Below, piece by piece: positions 1 to 8,700 of a stretch of 64,000 nt of DNA. Origin of the DNA: Rhodobacterales bacterium HKCCA1288. GTDB taxonomy: Bacteria > Pseudomonadota > Alphaproteobacteria > Rhodobacterales > Rhodobacteraceae. Numbering within the stretch: position 1 is the stretch's first letter; each line of letters opens with the position of its first letter. The stretch lies in NCBI GenBank assembly GCA_015693905.1, contig CP065161.1, positions 1 to 64,000 of the forward strand, in the 5' to 3' direction. Under the pieces are notes generated by a model. It was not told the DNA's origin. It searched no databases and saw nothing but the letters and a program-made list of their open reading frames with translations. A program made the position numbers and the translations under genes.

Positions 1-1
1 T

Positions 2-376
2 GTGGCAATGACGCTGTGCCAGCGATCAAAGCTGACAGGTGCGATTGTTGTCTCTACCCCGCAGGATGTGGCCCTTCTGGATGCGCGCAAGGCGCTTGAT
101 ATGTTTGCCACCCTCAAGACCCCCGTTTTGGGTCTGGTCGAAAATATGTCGGGCTTTGTTTGCCCCGAATGTGGGCATGAGGCGCATATCTTCGGGCAGG
201 GCGGCGTGGCGGCTGAGGCCGAAAAGATGGGCGTGCCGTTTTTGGGTGCTTTGCCGATCTCCCTTGAAACACGCTTAGCGGGGGATGCCGGCAGGCCGAT
301 TGCCGCCAGCGAGGGCGCGGCCGCCGAGGCCTATGCACAATTGGCCGCCCGTCTTGTGGCTGGTGGCATGGCATAA
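2..376 (+). CDS. mrp: Mrp/ApbC-type P-loop iron-sulfur cluster carrier, 3' end only
   Basis: The frame is open from the window edge, so the N-terminal part with the Walker A motif is missing; the visible 124 codons are the C-terminal half. Visible signs are the P-loop ATPase segment STPQDVALLDARKAL, followed by VENMSGFVCPECG. Its CPEC dicysteine is the Fe-S cluster ligand motif of the Mrp/NBP35 family. The ending, in which an alanine-rich helix follows GVPFLGALPI, is also normal for Mrp. Known family role: a cytosolic ATPase that transiently carries 4Fe-4S clusters to apo-proteins. It is codirectional with the mraZ cluster, but 567 bp and a terminator separate them, so it is probably a separate transcription unit. 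The family assignment is firm; the exact subfamily name is conventional. Confidence 0.88.
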   Translation: MAMTLCQRSKLTGAIVVSTPQDVALLDARKALDMFATLKTPVLGLVENMSGFVCPECGHEAHIFGQGGVAAEAEKMGVPFLGALPISLETRLAGDAGRPIAASEGAAAEAYAQLAARLVAGGMA

Positions 377-399
377 TCACCTAAAAACCAAAGGTGATT
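375..399 (+). terminator. Hairpin at the end of mrp
   Basis: AATCACC (375-381) pairs with GGTGATT (393-399) across an 11-base A-rich loop. The left arm overlaps the mrp stop codon. No T-run follows, so it may be a weak or Rho-assisted terminator or an mRNA 3'-end stabiliser. Confidence 0.4.
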
Positions 400-525
400 C
401 GTGTAATTGGGCGCGAAAATGCGCTGATTTTGCGAGATCTGGCGCGGTTGGATGGAAATTTCCCCCATTTCGCCCCAAATCGCAGGCCACCCCGAAAAAT
501 CAATATATTGTGGTTGTGATTTTCC

Positions 526-553
526 AAACCACCCCATGCAGGGGTGGTTTTTT
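526..553 (+). terminator. Strong intrinsic terminator upstream of mraZ
   Basis: AAACCACCCC (526-535), loop ATGCA, GGGGTGGTTT (541-550), then T to 553. This is a perfect 10-bp GC-rich stem with a U-tract in the plus direction. It lies about 390 bp before the mraZ start with no coding sequence in front of it after mrp. It either ends mrp read-through or, more interestingly, terminates a short leader transcript. Confidence 0.8.
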
Positions 554-621
554 CATTTTGGCACAAGATGCTGCAATTTTCAGACCTACAGGGGCACATC
601 TTGGGGCAAATTCCCAAAAAA

Positions 622-645
622 AGGGATTGATTGGGAAATATTTCC
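622..645. promoter_or_regulatory. Possible MraZ boxes plus 12-bp palindrome
   Basis: AGGGA (622-626), spacer TTGAT, TGGGA (632-636). Two pentamers ten bases apart match the TGGGn-N5-TGGGn pattern known for MraZ autoregulation, with one mismatch in the first box. The second box runs into GGAAATATTTCC (634-645), a perfect palindrome. The position is about 300 bp upstream of mraZ. The match is short and could be chance. Confidence 0.35.
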
Positions 646-943
646 ATGAGACAAAGATGGCACAGCAAAAGAGACGCGCCCAGAACCTGAAACAGGCGGG
701 CGCATACAATAAAAAAAGAACTCTAGGCAGGTGTTCATACAGGCATCTCAATTGCTGAAGCGCCGTTGCGTAAGCGAGCAGACCATCCCCCCAGATGTGC
801 TGCGCAATCGGCCCCCGATGACGGGATGAGGGCGGCGGATCGGGCATAAAACTGTCTCGGTCCGCCGTTGTCGTTTCACGGGTCGGGAAAGTTTGAAGAT
901 GTGACGGGGAAACGGCCATTGGGGCCATAACGAGGGCAGGGCA

Positions 944-1474
944 GTGGAGCGCAGGTTTCAGGGCGAGAGCCTGAACAAGGTGGACGGAAAGGGCCGAATT
1001 TCGATTCCGGTCAAGTTTCGCCGTGTGCTTGCCAATTCCGATGCCAAGGCTACGGCGGGCGCCTCTCCGCGCCTATACATTGCCTATGGCGACAAATCGA
1101 AGAATTACCTTGAATGTCTGTCTGGTGACGCCTTTGACCAAATTGACGCGATGATCCGCCGCGCGCCCTTGGGCACGCCTGTGCGCCGCGCTTTGGAATT
1201 TCTCTATTATCAGAAATGTGATGAAACCACCGTGGATGACACGGGCCGTTTGGTTCTGCCTCAGGCCGCGCGCGACAAGATCGCGCTTGCCGATGAGGCG
1301 CTGTTTCAAGGCATGGGCGACAAGTTTCACATCCTCAACCCAAGCGATGCAAAAGACGCCGAGGCGCAAATTGATGCGCTGATTGACAGTCTTGCCCAAG
1401 GTGACGAGTTCTTTGATCCGCTGTCCCTCGTGGCTGGTGGTGTTGGAGCGATGGATCATGACGGGGGCGTATGA
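944..1474 (+). CDS. mraZ: Transcriptional regulator MraZ
   Basis: First gene of the dcw cluster: 176 aa, GTG start, which keeps the typical N-terminus [18 protein letters not shown]. Two AbrB-like SpoVT/MraZ half-domains are visible. The first contains [13 protein letters not shown] near residues 15-27; the second contains [14 protein letters not shown] near 98-111. Family knowledge: MraZ forms ring oligomers, binds repeated TGGGn boxes upstream of its own gene and represses the cluster. It is somewhat longer than the roughly 150-aa E. coli protein, with a C-terminal extension, as usual in Rhodobacterales. The stop overlaps the rsmH ATG (ATGA), indicating translational coupling. Confidence 0.95.
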   Translation: MERRFQGESLNKVDGKGRISIPVKFRRVLANSDAKATAGASPRLYIAYGDKSKNYLECLSGDAFDQIDAMIRRAPLGTPVRRALEFLYYQKCDETTVDDTGRLVLPQAARDKIALADEALFQGMGDKFHILNPSDAKDAEAQIDALIDSLAQGDEFFDPLSLVAGGVGAMDHDGGV

Positions 1475-2493
1475 TCATGGCGGCGGCCAAGCTCAACGAA
1501 CCCGCGAGGGCAGAGGGGCCGCATATCCCTGTTCTATTGGATCGGATCTTGGCCGAGATCGCACCCGTGTCTGGGGACTGGCTCGATGGAACTTTCGGCG
1601 CTGGTGGCTACGCCCGTGGCTTGCTTGATCGGGGGGCGGCATCGGTGATTGGTGTCGACCGCGATCCTCTGGCGCTTGAGATGGCCGAAGCGTGGCGCGC
1701 TCAATATGGTGACCGTTTAAAATTGGTTGCGGGCGAGTTTGGCGATCTTGATGATCATGCCCGTTCTGTGGGCTATGATGCGCTTGACGGCGTCGTGCTT
1801 GATCTGGGCGTTTCGTCTATGCAGCTTGATTTGGCCGAACGTGGCTTTTCATTCATGCGCGATGGCCCGCTTGATATGCGCATGAGCCAAGCAGGGATGT
1901 CCGCCGAAGATCTGGTGAACGAGGCGCCCGAGGCGCATTTGGCGGATATTTTGTATCATTACGGCGAAGAACGCGCCGCACGGCGCATTGCCCGCGCGAT
2001 TGTTGCCGCGCGCAAAGGCGCGCGCATCACCACCACTGCCGCCCTTGCCAAAATCGTTGAGGGCTGCCTGCCGCGCCCCAAACCCAATCAAAGCCACCCC
2101 GCAACGCGCAGCTTTCAGGCCTTGCGCATCGCGGTGAATGATGAGTTGGGCCAATTGGTTAAGGGCCTTTTGGCCGCAGAGCGTATCTTGCGCGAAGGCG
2201 GCATTTTGGCGGTGGTCACCTTTCATTCATTGGAGGATCGGGTGGTCAAACGCTTTATGCAATTGCGCAGCGATACGGGCGGCGGCGGGTCGCGCCACGC
2301 CCCAGAGCGCGCGCGCCAAACCCCCAGTTTCCTGCAAAATACCCGCAAAGCCATCGCACCAAGCCCCGAGGAAGCCGCGCAGAACCCCCGCGCGCGCTCG
2401 GCCAAATTGCGATTGGCTGTGCGCAGTGGGGAGGCCGCCCCCGCCCCCCTTGATTTTAGTGCTTTGGGCCTGCCCCCGTTAGAGGTGACATAA
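1471..2493 (+). CDS. rsmH: 16S rRNA (cytosine-1402-N4)-methyltransferase RsmH
   Basis: 340 aa. An S-adenosylmethionine-dependent methyltransferase of the MraW/RsmH family, which adds the N4-methyl of m4Cm1402 in 16S rRNA at the P-site. Visible motifs are [13 protein letters not shown] near the N-terminus, [14 protein letters not shown] (SAM site), the acidic GVDRDP, and [27 protein letters not shown] and [12 protein letters not shown] are the conserved C-terminal signatures. The first ATG overlaps the mraZ stop; a second ATG two codons later (1477) is equally possible. The stop TAA shares its last base with the ftsL ATG (TAATG). Confidence 0.97.
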   Translation: MIMAAAKLNEPARAEGPHIPVLLDRILAEIAPVSGDWLDGTFGAGGYARGLLDRGAASVIGVDRDPLALEMAEAWRAQYGDRLKLVAGEFGDLDDHARSVGYDALDGVVLDLGVSSMQLDLAERGFSFMRDGPLDMRMSQAGMSAEDLVNEAPEAHLADILYHYGEERAARRIARAIVAARKGARITTTAALAKIVEGCLPRPKPNQSHPATRSFQALRIAVNDELGQLVKGLLAAERILREGGILAVVTFHSLEDRVVKRFMQLRSDTGGGGSRHAPERARQTPSFLQNTRKAIAPSPEEAAQNPRARSAKLRLAVRSGEAAPAPLDFSALGLPPLEVT

Positions 2494-2843
2494 TGCGCGC
2501 TTTGATGTCCTTATTCACAGCAATTGCCGTTATTGGCCTTGGATTTTGGGCCTATCAGCAAAATATCCTAACTCAGCAAGCCGAACGCGAAGTGGCGCGC
2601 CTAGAGGCCGAGATTGCCGCGCATCATGAACGGCTTGCCATTTTGCGGTCGGAATGGGCCTTTCTCAATCGTCCTGATCGCTTGCGCGCGTTGGTCGATA
2701 TGAATTTTGATCGCTTGGGGCTGTTGCCGATGCAGCCAGATCAGTTTGCCACCATTCATGAAGTGTCTTTCCCTGATCCTCTGGCCGCGCTGACGGAGGC
2801 AAGCCTTGTGTCGGATGAGGCCGTGCAGGAGGATCAACCATGA
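2493..2843 (+). CDS. ftsL: Cell division protein FtsL
   Basis: 116 aa, fitting the small bitopic FtsL family. There is one N-terminal membrane segment (about residues 3-21, SLFTAIAVIGLGFWAYQQ). A coiled-coil-like periplasmic stretch follows (TQQAEREVARLEAEIAAHHERLAIL), then the conserved EWAFLNRPDRLRALVD region. Known role: with FtsB and FtsQ it forms the complex that licenses the FtsWI septal synthase. The sequence is weakly conserved in general, so the call rests on topology, size and its position between rsmH and ftsI. It is coupled to ftsI by a 4-bp overlap. Confidence 0.9.
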   Translation: MRALMSLFTAIAVIGLGFWAYQQNILTQQAEREVARLEAEIAAHHERLAILRSEWAFLNRPDRLRALVDMNFDRLGLLPMQPDQFATIHEVSFPDPLAALTEASLVSDEAVQEDQP

Positions 2844-4645
2844 ACGGTCAACGCATCCCCTTGCGCCCGTTGTCACGGGTGATTGAAGCGCGCCAAAAGG
2901 GCGAAAACCCCGATTACATCGAGCGCGAAAACCTGCGCCAACGCCACGAAGCGGAGCGGGACAAATTGCGCCTGCGGGCCGAGGGGCGGATTTTGGTCGT
3001 GGCTCTGTGCTTTTTGCTTGGCTTTGGCGCGGTTGGCGTGCGCATGGGCGCCTTGGCCGCCTCCGAACCGCAAGAGCCTGGTGTGACCTCTGTTGCAAGC
3101 GCCATTCAGACCGCCCGCGCGGATATTGTCGATCGGCAGGGGCGTATTTTGGCCACTAATCTTTTGACCAATGCGCTTTACGCCCACCCCCACGAGATGG
3201 TCGACCCGCTTGCTGCGGCTGAAGGTTTGGTCGAAATCTTCCCTGAGATGGATTATGACCGCTTGGTCGCGCAACTGACCTCTGAGCGCCGCTTCCTTTG
3301 GCTGCGCCGCTCGATCAGCCCCGAGCAGGAACAAGCGGTGCATGATCTGGGCGAGCCTGGCTTGCTCTTTGGCCCGCGCGAAATTCGGCTTTACCCCAAT
3401 GGCGCGATTGCCGCGCATGTTTTGGGGGGCGCAAGGTTTGGGCAAGAGGCCGTGAATGCCGCAGAAATCGTAGGTGTTGCGGGGCTTGAGGCGCAGTTTG
3501 ACGCCGAATTGCGCGATCCTGCCCGTGCACATACGCCGCTGCGCCTGTCGATGGATTTGGCCATCCAATCCGCCACCGAGGAAGTTCTCGCCTCTGGCAT
3601 GGGATTGATGAATGCGCGCGGCGCTTCGGCGGTGTTGATGGATGCCCATACGGGCGAGGTGATCTCCCTTGCAAGCCTGCCTGATTTTGACCCCAATGCG
3701 CGGCCCCGTCCGCTGACATCGGGCAATGATCCGAGCCAAAGCCCGCTCTTTAATCGCGCGGTGCAGGGCGTGTATGAGCTTGGGTCTGTGTTCAAAATCT
3801 TCACCATGGCGCAGGCCTTGGAATTGGACATGGTGACGCCTGAGACATCAATCGACACGACAAGTCCGTTGCGGATTGCAGGGTTCAACATCCGTGACTT
3901 CCACAATTACGGGCCACGCCAAACCGCGACTGAAGTGATTGTGCATTCGTCAAATATCGGCACGGCGCGTATTGCTGATGAGATCGGGCCAGATCGCCAA
4001 CGCCTGTTCCTCGAAGATTTGGGTTTGCTTGAACCAACCCCCCTTGAGATTGTCGAAGCCCCAACGGGCCGCCCGATGATCCCTGCGAGATGGGAACGCC
4101 TTTCAACTATGACTGTATCCTACGGCCATGGTCTGTCGACATCGCCTTTGCATTTGGCGGCAGGATTTGCCGCGATGGTCAATGGTGGCACGCGGGTTGC
4201 GCCGACCTTGATCGCACAGCGGGGCGCGCCGCAGACGGGGGCGCGCATCATTTCCGAAGATACCTCTGCGCAAATCCGTGCCATGATGCGTGCCGTGGTC
4301 GATGGCGGCACAGCCAGCCTTGCCGAAGTCGAAGGCTATGAGATGGGCGGGAAAACGGGCACGGCCGATAAACCCAACCCATCGGGCGGCTACTACGAGG
4401 ATCGCGTGATTGCGACCTTCGCAGGGGCCTTTCCAATGAGTGACCCGCAATATGTGATTGTCGTCACCTTGGACGAACCTGAAATTGTCGCCCTTGGCGA
4501 GACGCGCCGCACCGCGGGATGGACGGCTGCGCCAGTGGCCGCAGAAATCATACGCCGCGTAGGCCCTTTGCTGAATCTGCAGCCGCGTGGTGCAGCAGAG
4601 ATTGCGCAAAGTGGGGTTTCTCAGCTATCGAGCCATATCGAGTGA
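2840..4645 (+). CDS. ftsI: Septal peptidoglycan transpeptidase FtsI (PBP3)
   Basis: 601 aa class B penicillin-binding protein. One membrane anchor lies at about residues 51-74. A PBP dimerisation region covers roughly 90-225, and the transpeptidase domain runs from about 260 to the end. The three active-site motifs are all present: SVFK at 316-319 (acylated Ser316), SSN at 370-372 and KTG at 505-507. It crosslinks septal peptidoglycan in the periplasm together with FtsW, encoded downstream. A 29-bp gap with an AAAGGA-like ribosome site separates it from murE. The cytoplasmic tail before the anchor is rather long and charged (about 50 residues). Confidence 0.97.
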   Translation: MNGQRIPLRPLSRVIEARQKGENPDYIERENLRQRHEAERDKLRLRAEGRILVVALCFLLGFGAVGVRMGALAASEPQEPGVTSVASAIQTARADIVDRQGRILATNLLTNALYAHPHEMVDPLAAAEGLVEIFPEMDYDRLVAQLTSERRFLWLRRSISPEQEQAVHDLGEPGLLFGPREIRLYPNGAIAAHVLGGARFGQEAVNAAEIVGVAGLEAQFDAELRDPARAHTPLRLSMDLAIQSATEEVLASGMGLMNARGASAVLMDAHTGEVISLASLPDFDPNARPRPLTSGNDPSQSPLFNRAVQGVYELGSVFKIFTMAQALELDMVTPETSIDTTSPLRIAGFNIRDFHNYGPRQTATEVIVHSSNIGTARIADEIGPDRQRLFLEDLGLLEPTPLEIVEAPTGRPMIPARWERLSTMTVSYGHGLSTSPLHLAAGFAAMVNGGTRVAPTLIAQRGAPQTGARIISEDTSAQIRAMMRAVVDGGTASLAEVEGYEMGGKTGTADKPNPSGGYYEDRVIATFAGAFPMSDPQYVIVVTLDEPEIVALGETRRTAGWTAAPVAAEIIRRVGPLLNLQPRGAAEIAQSGVSQLSSHIE

Positions 4646-4674
4646 TTTTGCCAAACCGACCAAAGGATTAACCC

Positions 4675-6171
4675 ATGCCTGCGTCCCATCGCGATGAGAC
4701 AATCCGCCTTTCATCGCTTGGGTTGACCCCAACGCGGGGTGAGGATGTGGCGGTGACGGGTTTGTGTCTTGATAGCCGCAAGATCAAACAGGGCGAGGTC
4801 TTCGCCGCCCTTGCAGGCAGTCATGCTCATGGGGCCAATTATGCGCAAGCGGTGCTTGCCGCGGGGGCTTCGGCGATTTTAACCGACCCTGAGGGCGCAA
4901 AGATCATTGGTGATCTTGCCGCTGATCACAATGCCAGCCTGATTGTCGTGGCCGAGCCGCGCGCAGCATTGGCGCAGGCTGCTGCCCTTTGGTTTGGCGC
5001 GCAGCCCGACACCATGGTCGCAGTGACAGGCACCAATGGCAAAACCAGTGTCGCAAGCTTTACCCGTCAGATTTGGAACGCCTTGGGTTTTGATGCGGTG
5101 AATATCGGCACCACGGGCGTGGAGGGCAGTTTTGCCGCCGCAGGCACCCACACAACGCCCGATCCTTTGACCTTACACGCCTTGTTGCGCGATATGGCCG
5201 AGGCGGGTGTCACCCATGCCGCGATGGAGGCCTCGTCACACGGGCTTGATCAACATCGCCTTGACGGTGTGCGCTTGGCTGCGGCGGGTTTTACCAATTT
5301 CACCCAAGATCACCTTGACTATCACGGCACGATGGAGGCCTATTTCGAAGCCAAAGCCCGCCTCTTTCGCCAAGTTTTGGATGAAAATGGCACTGTCGTG
5401 GTCAATCTCGATGATCCCAAAGGGGCGGCCATTGCCGCCATCGCCGAAGCGCGAGAGATTGAAGTGATCACTGTGGGTGAGGATGCGCCAAATGCACGCC
5501 TGCGTATTACGGCGCGGCGCTTGGATGAACGGGGTCAGGATTTACTCTTTACATGGCAAGATGACCCCTATCGCGCGCGACTGTCCCTCATTGGTGGGTT
5601 TCAGGCCATGAATGTCTTGGTCGCGGCGGGTTTGGTGATTGCTGCAGGGGCCGTCCCTGACGCGGTTTTTGCTACGCTGCCGCGCCTACAAGGCGTGCGC
5701 GGGCGAATGCAGCTTGCCGCAACCCGTGCCAATGGCGCGCCTGTTTTTGTCGATTATGCGCATACGCCCGATGCGTTGCGCACGGCGCTTTTGGCGCTCA
5801 GACCGCATGTCATGGGGCGGCTTCATCTCGTCTTTGGTGCAGGCGGGGATCGCGACCGCGCCAAGCGCCCTTTGATGGGGGCCGAGGCCGCCGCCCATGC
5901 AGATTGCATCACTGTCACCGATGATAACCCCCGCAGCGAAGACCCCGCCGCCATTCGGGCCGCCATTCTTGAGGCCTGCCCGCAAGCCCGCGAGGTCGGC
6001 GATCGCGCCGAAGCGATTTTGCGCGCCGTGGCCGATTTGGCGCCAGGCGATGCGCTTTTGATTGCGGGCAAGGGGCATGAAACAGGGCAGATCGTCGGTG
6101 ACGTTACCTATCCGTTCGATGATCTCGAACAGGCAAGCCTTGCCGTGAGCGCATTGGAGGGTCAGCAATGA
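4675..6171 (+). CDS. murE: UDP-MurNAc-tripeptide synthetase MurE (meso-DAP adding)
   Basis: 498 aa Mur ligase. The ATP-binding motif TGTNGKTS is at residues 118-125, followed by the central and C-terminal Mur ligase domains. The substrate-selecting motif DNPR at 417-420 is the form found in enzymes that add meso-diaminopimelate rather than lysine. So the organism should have DAP-type peptidoglycan, as expected for a Gram-negative. ATG start preceded by AAAGGATTAACCC. The stop overlaps the murF ATG by 4 bp. Confidence 0.97.
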   Translation: MPASHRDETIRLSSLGLTPTRGEDVAVTGLCLDSRKIKQGEVFAALAGSHAHGANYAQAVLAAGASAILTDPEGAKIIGDLAADHNASLIVVAEPRAALAQAAALWFGAQPDTMVAVTGTNGKTSVASFTRQIWNALGFDAVNIGTTGVEGSFAAAGTHTTPDPLTLHALLRDMAEAGVTHAAMEASSHGLDQHRLDGVRLAAAGFTNFTQDHLDYHGTMEAYFEAKARLFRQVLDENGTVVVNLDDPKGAAIAAIAEAREIEVITVGEDAPNARLRITARRLDERGQDLLFTWQDDPYRARLSLIGGFQAMNVLVAAGLVIAAGAVPDAVFATLPRLQGVRGRMQLAATRANGAPVFVDYAHTPDALRTALLALRPHVMGRLHLVFGAGGDRDRAKRPLMGAEAAAHADCITVTDDNPRSEDPAAIRAAILEACPQAREVGDRAEAILRAVADLAPGDALLIAGKGHETGQIVGDVTYPFDDLEQASLAVSALEGQQ

Positions 6172-7580
6172 GCGCGCTTTGGACATCAGCCGAGATTGCC
6201 GCAGCCACCCATGGCCGCACGCATGGGCCAGATTTTGAGGTCACAGGCATCTCGATTGACACCCGCAGCCTTATGGCAGGGGATTTCTTTGTGGCCTTGT
6301 CTGCCGCGCGCGATGGCCATGATTTTGTGGCAGATGCCTTGGCCAAAGGTGCCGCAGGCGCGTTGGTCAGCCGCATTCCTGACGGCGTTGCACAAGATGC
6401 GCCCCTGATCCTTGTAGAGGATGTGCAAACCGCGCTTGAGGATTTGGGGCGCGCAGGGCGCGCGCGGATGACGGGGCAGGTGGTTGCCATTACGGGGTCG
6501 GTTGGCAAAACCACCAGTAAAGAAATGATGCGCGCAGCCCTCGCACCCTTGGGGCGGGTGCATGCTTCTGTTGCCTCCTATAACAATCACTGGGGCGTGC
6601 CTTTGACTTTGGCGCGGATGCCGCGCGAGACAGATTTCGCGGTGATTGAAATCGGCATGAATGCCCCTGGCGAAATCGCCCCCTTGGCGCGCATGGCGCG
6701 GCCCCATTTGGCCATTGTGACCACTGTTGCCGCCGCACATCTAGAGGCATTTGGCAGTCTTGAGGGGATCGCCCATGAAAAGGCGAGCATCTATGAGGGG
6801 CTTGAGACAGGTGGGATCGCCCTTGTTAATGCAGATGTTGAGACGAGCGCCATTTTGCAAGACAAAGCAACCGCCTGTGCCGCCCGCGTCCTTCGTTTCG
6901 GCGAGGCCGAAACCGCCGCGGCGCGCTTGGCTTCGGTTGAGATTATCGAGGATCGCACCATTGTCTCGATGGTCTTTGACGGGGACACACATCTGTTTAA
7001 GCTGAACACCGCAGGGCGGCATTTGGCGCTGAATGCGGTGGCCGTTATGGCCAGTGTTGCTGCTTTGGGCGGGGATGTGGCGCTTGCGGCCCTTGGTTTG
7101 TCGGATTGGCAGGCCGTAACAGGGCGCGGCACCCGCGAGCGTTTGACCCTGTCAAATCGTCATGCCCATGCAGGCGAGATTGAAATGATAGATGATGCCT
7201 ATAACGCCAATCCTGCCTCTATCGCAGCCGCGCTTGATGTTCTGGCTTCGGCAGAGGCACGCCGCCGTGTGGCGGTTTTGGGCGATATGTTGGAATTGGG
7301 CGCACAAGGCCCCGCGATGCACGCAGAATTGGCTGATCTTCCAAGTATCGCCAAGATCGACCGTATTCATACAGTGGGCGGCTTGATGGAACATTTGCAC
7401 GAAGCCCTGCCAAGCGACAAGCGCGGGCTGCATTGCGAAACCGCCGATGAGATGGCGCGCGCCCTGCCCAAAACCCTAGAGGAGGGCGATATTGTCCTTC
7501 TGAAAGGTTCAAACAGCGTAAAACTTGCGCGCGTGGTTGACGCATTGCGCAATCTCGGGCAATCCGTTGAGGAACGCTAA
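6168..7580 (+). CDS. murF: UDP-MurNAc-tripeptide-D-Ala-D-Ala ligase MurF
   Basis: 470 aa. It adds the D-alanyl-D-alanine dipeptide (made by Ddl, encoded further down the cluster) to UDP-MurNAc-tripeptide in the cytoplasm. The N-terminal Mur ligase domain contains IDTRSLMAGDFFVAL. The P-loop is AITGSVGKTTSKEMM near residue 110. The C-terminal domain carries IDDAYNANPASIAAALD and VAVLGDMLELG, both MurF signatures. Translationally coupled to murE; 15 bp before mraY. Confidence 0.97.
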   Translation: MSALWTSAEIAAATHGRTHGPDFEVTGISIDTRSLMAGDFFVALSAARDGHDFVADALAKGAAGALVSRIPDGVAQDAPLILVEDVQTALEDLGRAGRARMTGQVVAITGSVGKTTSKEMMRAALAPLGRVHASVASYNNHWGVPLTLARMPRETDFAVIEIGMNAPGEIAPLARMARPHLAIVTTVAAAHLEAFGSLEGIAHEKASIYEGLETGGIALVNADVETSAILQDKATACAARVLRFGEAETAAARLASVEIIEDRTIVSMVFDGDTHLFKLNTAGRHLALNAVAVMASVAALGGDVALAALGLSDWQAVTGRGTRERLTLSNRHAHAGEIEMIDDAYNANPASIAAALDVLASAEARRRVAVLGDMLELGAQGPAMHAELADLPSIAKIDRIHTVGGLMEHLHEALPSDKRGLHCETADEMARALPKTLEEGDIVLLKGSNSVKLARVVDALRNLGQSVEER

Positions 7581-7595
7581 GGGGAGAACCGCCAT

Positions 7596-8681
7596 ATGTT
7601 GTATTGGCTCGGCGAATTGTCAGATGGCGGCGACCTCTTTAACCTGTTCCGCTATATCACCTTCCGTGCAGGGGCCGCGTTTTTCACGGCGCTGATCTTT
7701 GGCTTTATCTTTGGCCGCCCCCTGATCAACGCGCTGCGCCGCCGCTATGCCAAGGGACAACCCATTCGGGAAGATGGGCCTGCGCATCATATCGCAACCA
7801 AGGCAGGCACGCCCACGATGGGGGGCTTGCTGATCCTTGCGGCGCTGACGCTGTCCACGCTGCTTTGGGCGCGGCTTGATAATGGCTTTGTTTGGATTGT
7901 CTTGGGGGTGACTGTGGCCTTTGGCCTGATCGGTCTGGCGGATGATTGGGCCAAGGTCAGCCGCCAAACCACGGCGGGGCTTTCGGGCAAATTGCGCTTG
8001 GCGCTTGGCTTTGTGATCGCGGCTGTGGCCAGCATTGCGGCCTCAGCTTTGCACCCTGATGATCTGACGCTGCAACTGGCCGTGCCTGTGTTCAAAGATG
8101 TGCTGATCAATCTGGGCTATGTCTTTATCCCCTTTGCAATGATTGTCATTGTGGGCAGCGCCAATGCCGTCAACCTGACCGATGGTTTGGATGGCTTGGC
8201 GATCATGCCCGTGATGATCGCCGCGGCCACGCTTGGGGTGATTGCCTATGCGGTGGGGCGGGTCGATTTCACGGAATATCTTGATGTGCATTACGTGCCG
8301 GGAACGGGCGAATTGCTGGTGTTTTGCGCGGGCCTGATCGGCGGCGGTCTTGGGTTCTTGTGGTATAATGCCCCGCCCGCGGCCGTGTTTATGGGGGATA
8401 CAGGCTCGCTCGCCTTGGGCGGTGCTTTGGGCGCCATTGCCGTTGCCACAAAGCACGAAATTGTTTTGGCCATCGTGGGCGGCTTGTTCGTGGCCGAAGC
8501 GATGAGCGTGATTATCCAAGTTCTCTATTTCAAACGCACAGGCAAACGCGTGTTCTTGATGGCCCCCATCCATCACCATTTTGAGAAAAAAGGCTGGGCT
8601 GAGCCGCAAGTGGTGATCCGCTTCTGGATCATTTCCCTTATCCTTGCGCTGATTGGCCTTGCGACATTGAAACTGCGCTAA
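7596..8681 (+). CDS. mraY: Phospho-MurNAc-pentapeptide transferase MraY
   Basis: 361 aa polytopic membrane enzyme that makes lipid I from UDP-MurNAc-pentapeptide and undecaprenyl phosphate. About ten hydrophobic segments can be followed. Signature residues include [11 protein letters not shown], the catalytic-loop aspartates in LADDWAKV, the [13 protein letters not shown] motif, [12 protein letters not shown], and [13 protein letters not shown] near the C-terminus. The start ATG has the ribosome site AGGGGAGA upstream. Confidence 0.97.
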   Translation: MLYWLGELSDGGDLFNLFRYITFRAGAAFFTALIFGFIFGRPLINALRRRYAKGQPIREDGPAHHIATKAGTPTMGGLLILAALTLSTLLWARLDNGFVWIVLGVTVAFGLIGLADDWAKVSRQTTAGLSGKLRLALGFVIAAVASIAASALHPDDLTLQLAVPVFKDVLINLGYVFIPFAMIVIVGSANAVNLTDGLDGLAIMPVMIAAATLGVIAYAVGRVDFTEYLDVHYVPGTGELLVFCAGLIGGGLGFLWYNAPPAAVFMGDTGSLALGGALGAIAVATKHEIVLAIVGGLFVAEAMSVIIQVLYFKRTGKRVFLMAPIHHHFEKKGWAEPQVVIRFWIISLILALIGLATLKLR

Positions 8682-8700
8682 CAAAGCAAGGAGCGGTCAG

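Larger units (their letters stand above)
400..943 (+). other. Long mraZ leader / intergenic region, possible UpsM-like sRNA locus
   Basis: No credible gene lies here; the open frames on both strands have no protein-like composition. It holds an intrinsic terminator (526-553), a GGGA/TGGGA pair with a 12-bp palindrome (622-645), and a GC-rich hairpin, GCGCCC...GGGCGC with an inner CCTG/CAGG, at about 683-710. That hairpin has no T-run on the plus strand. Established: in Rhodobacter sphaeroides the mraZ 5' region yields the abundant sRNA UpsM, formed by partial termination in front of the dcw operon. Inference: the segment ending at 553 could be a counterpart. I cannot place a promoter with confidence. 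Confidence 0.45.

Noticed and set aside
683-710. Second terminator in the mraZ leader
   Set aside because: A GC-rich hairpin exists, but the following plus-strand sequence is A-rich, not T-rich; only a weak T-run on the minus strand.
500-928. Minus-strand open frame in the mraZ leader
   Set aside because: The translation is unlike a protein (Cys/Phe/Pro clusters) and it crosses the terminator stem; no ribosome site.
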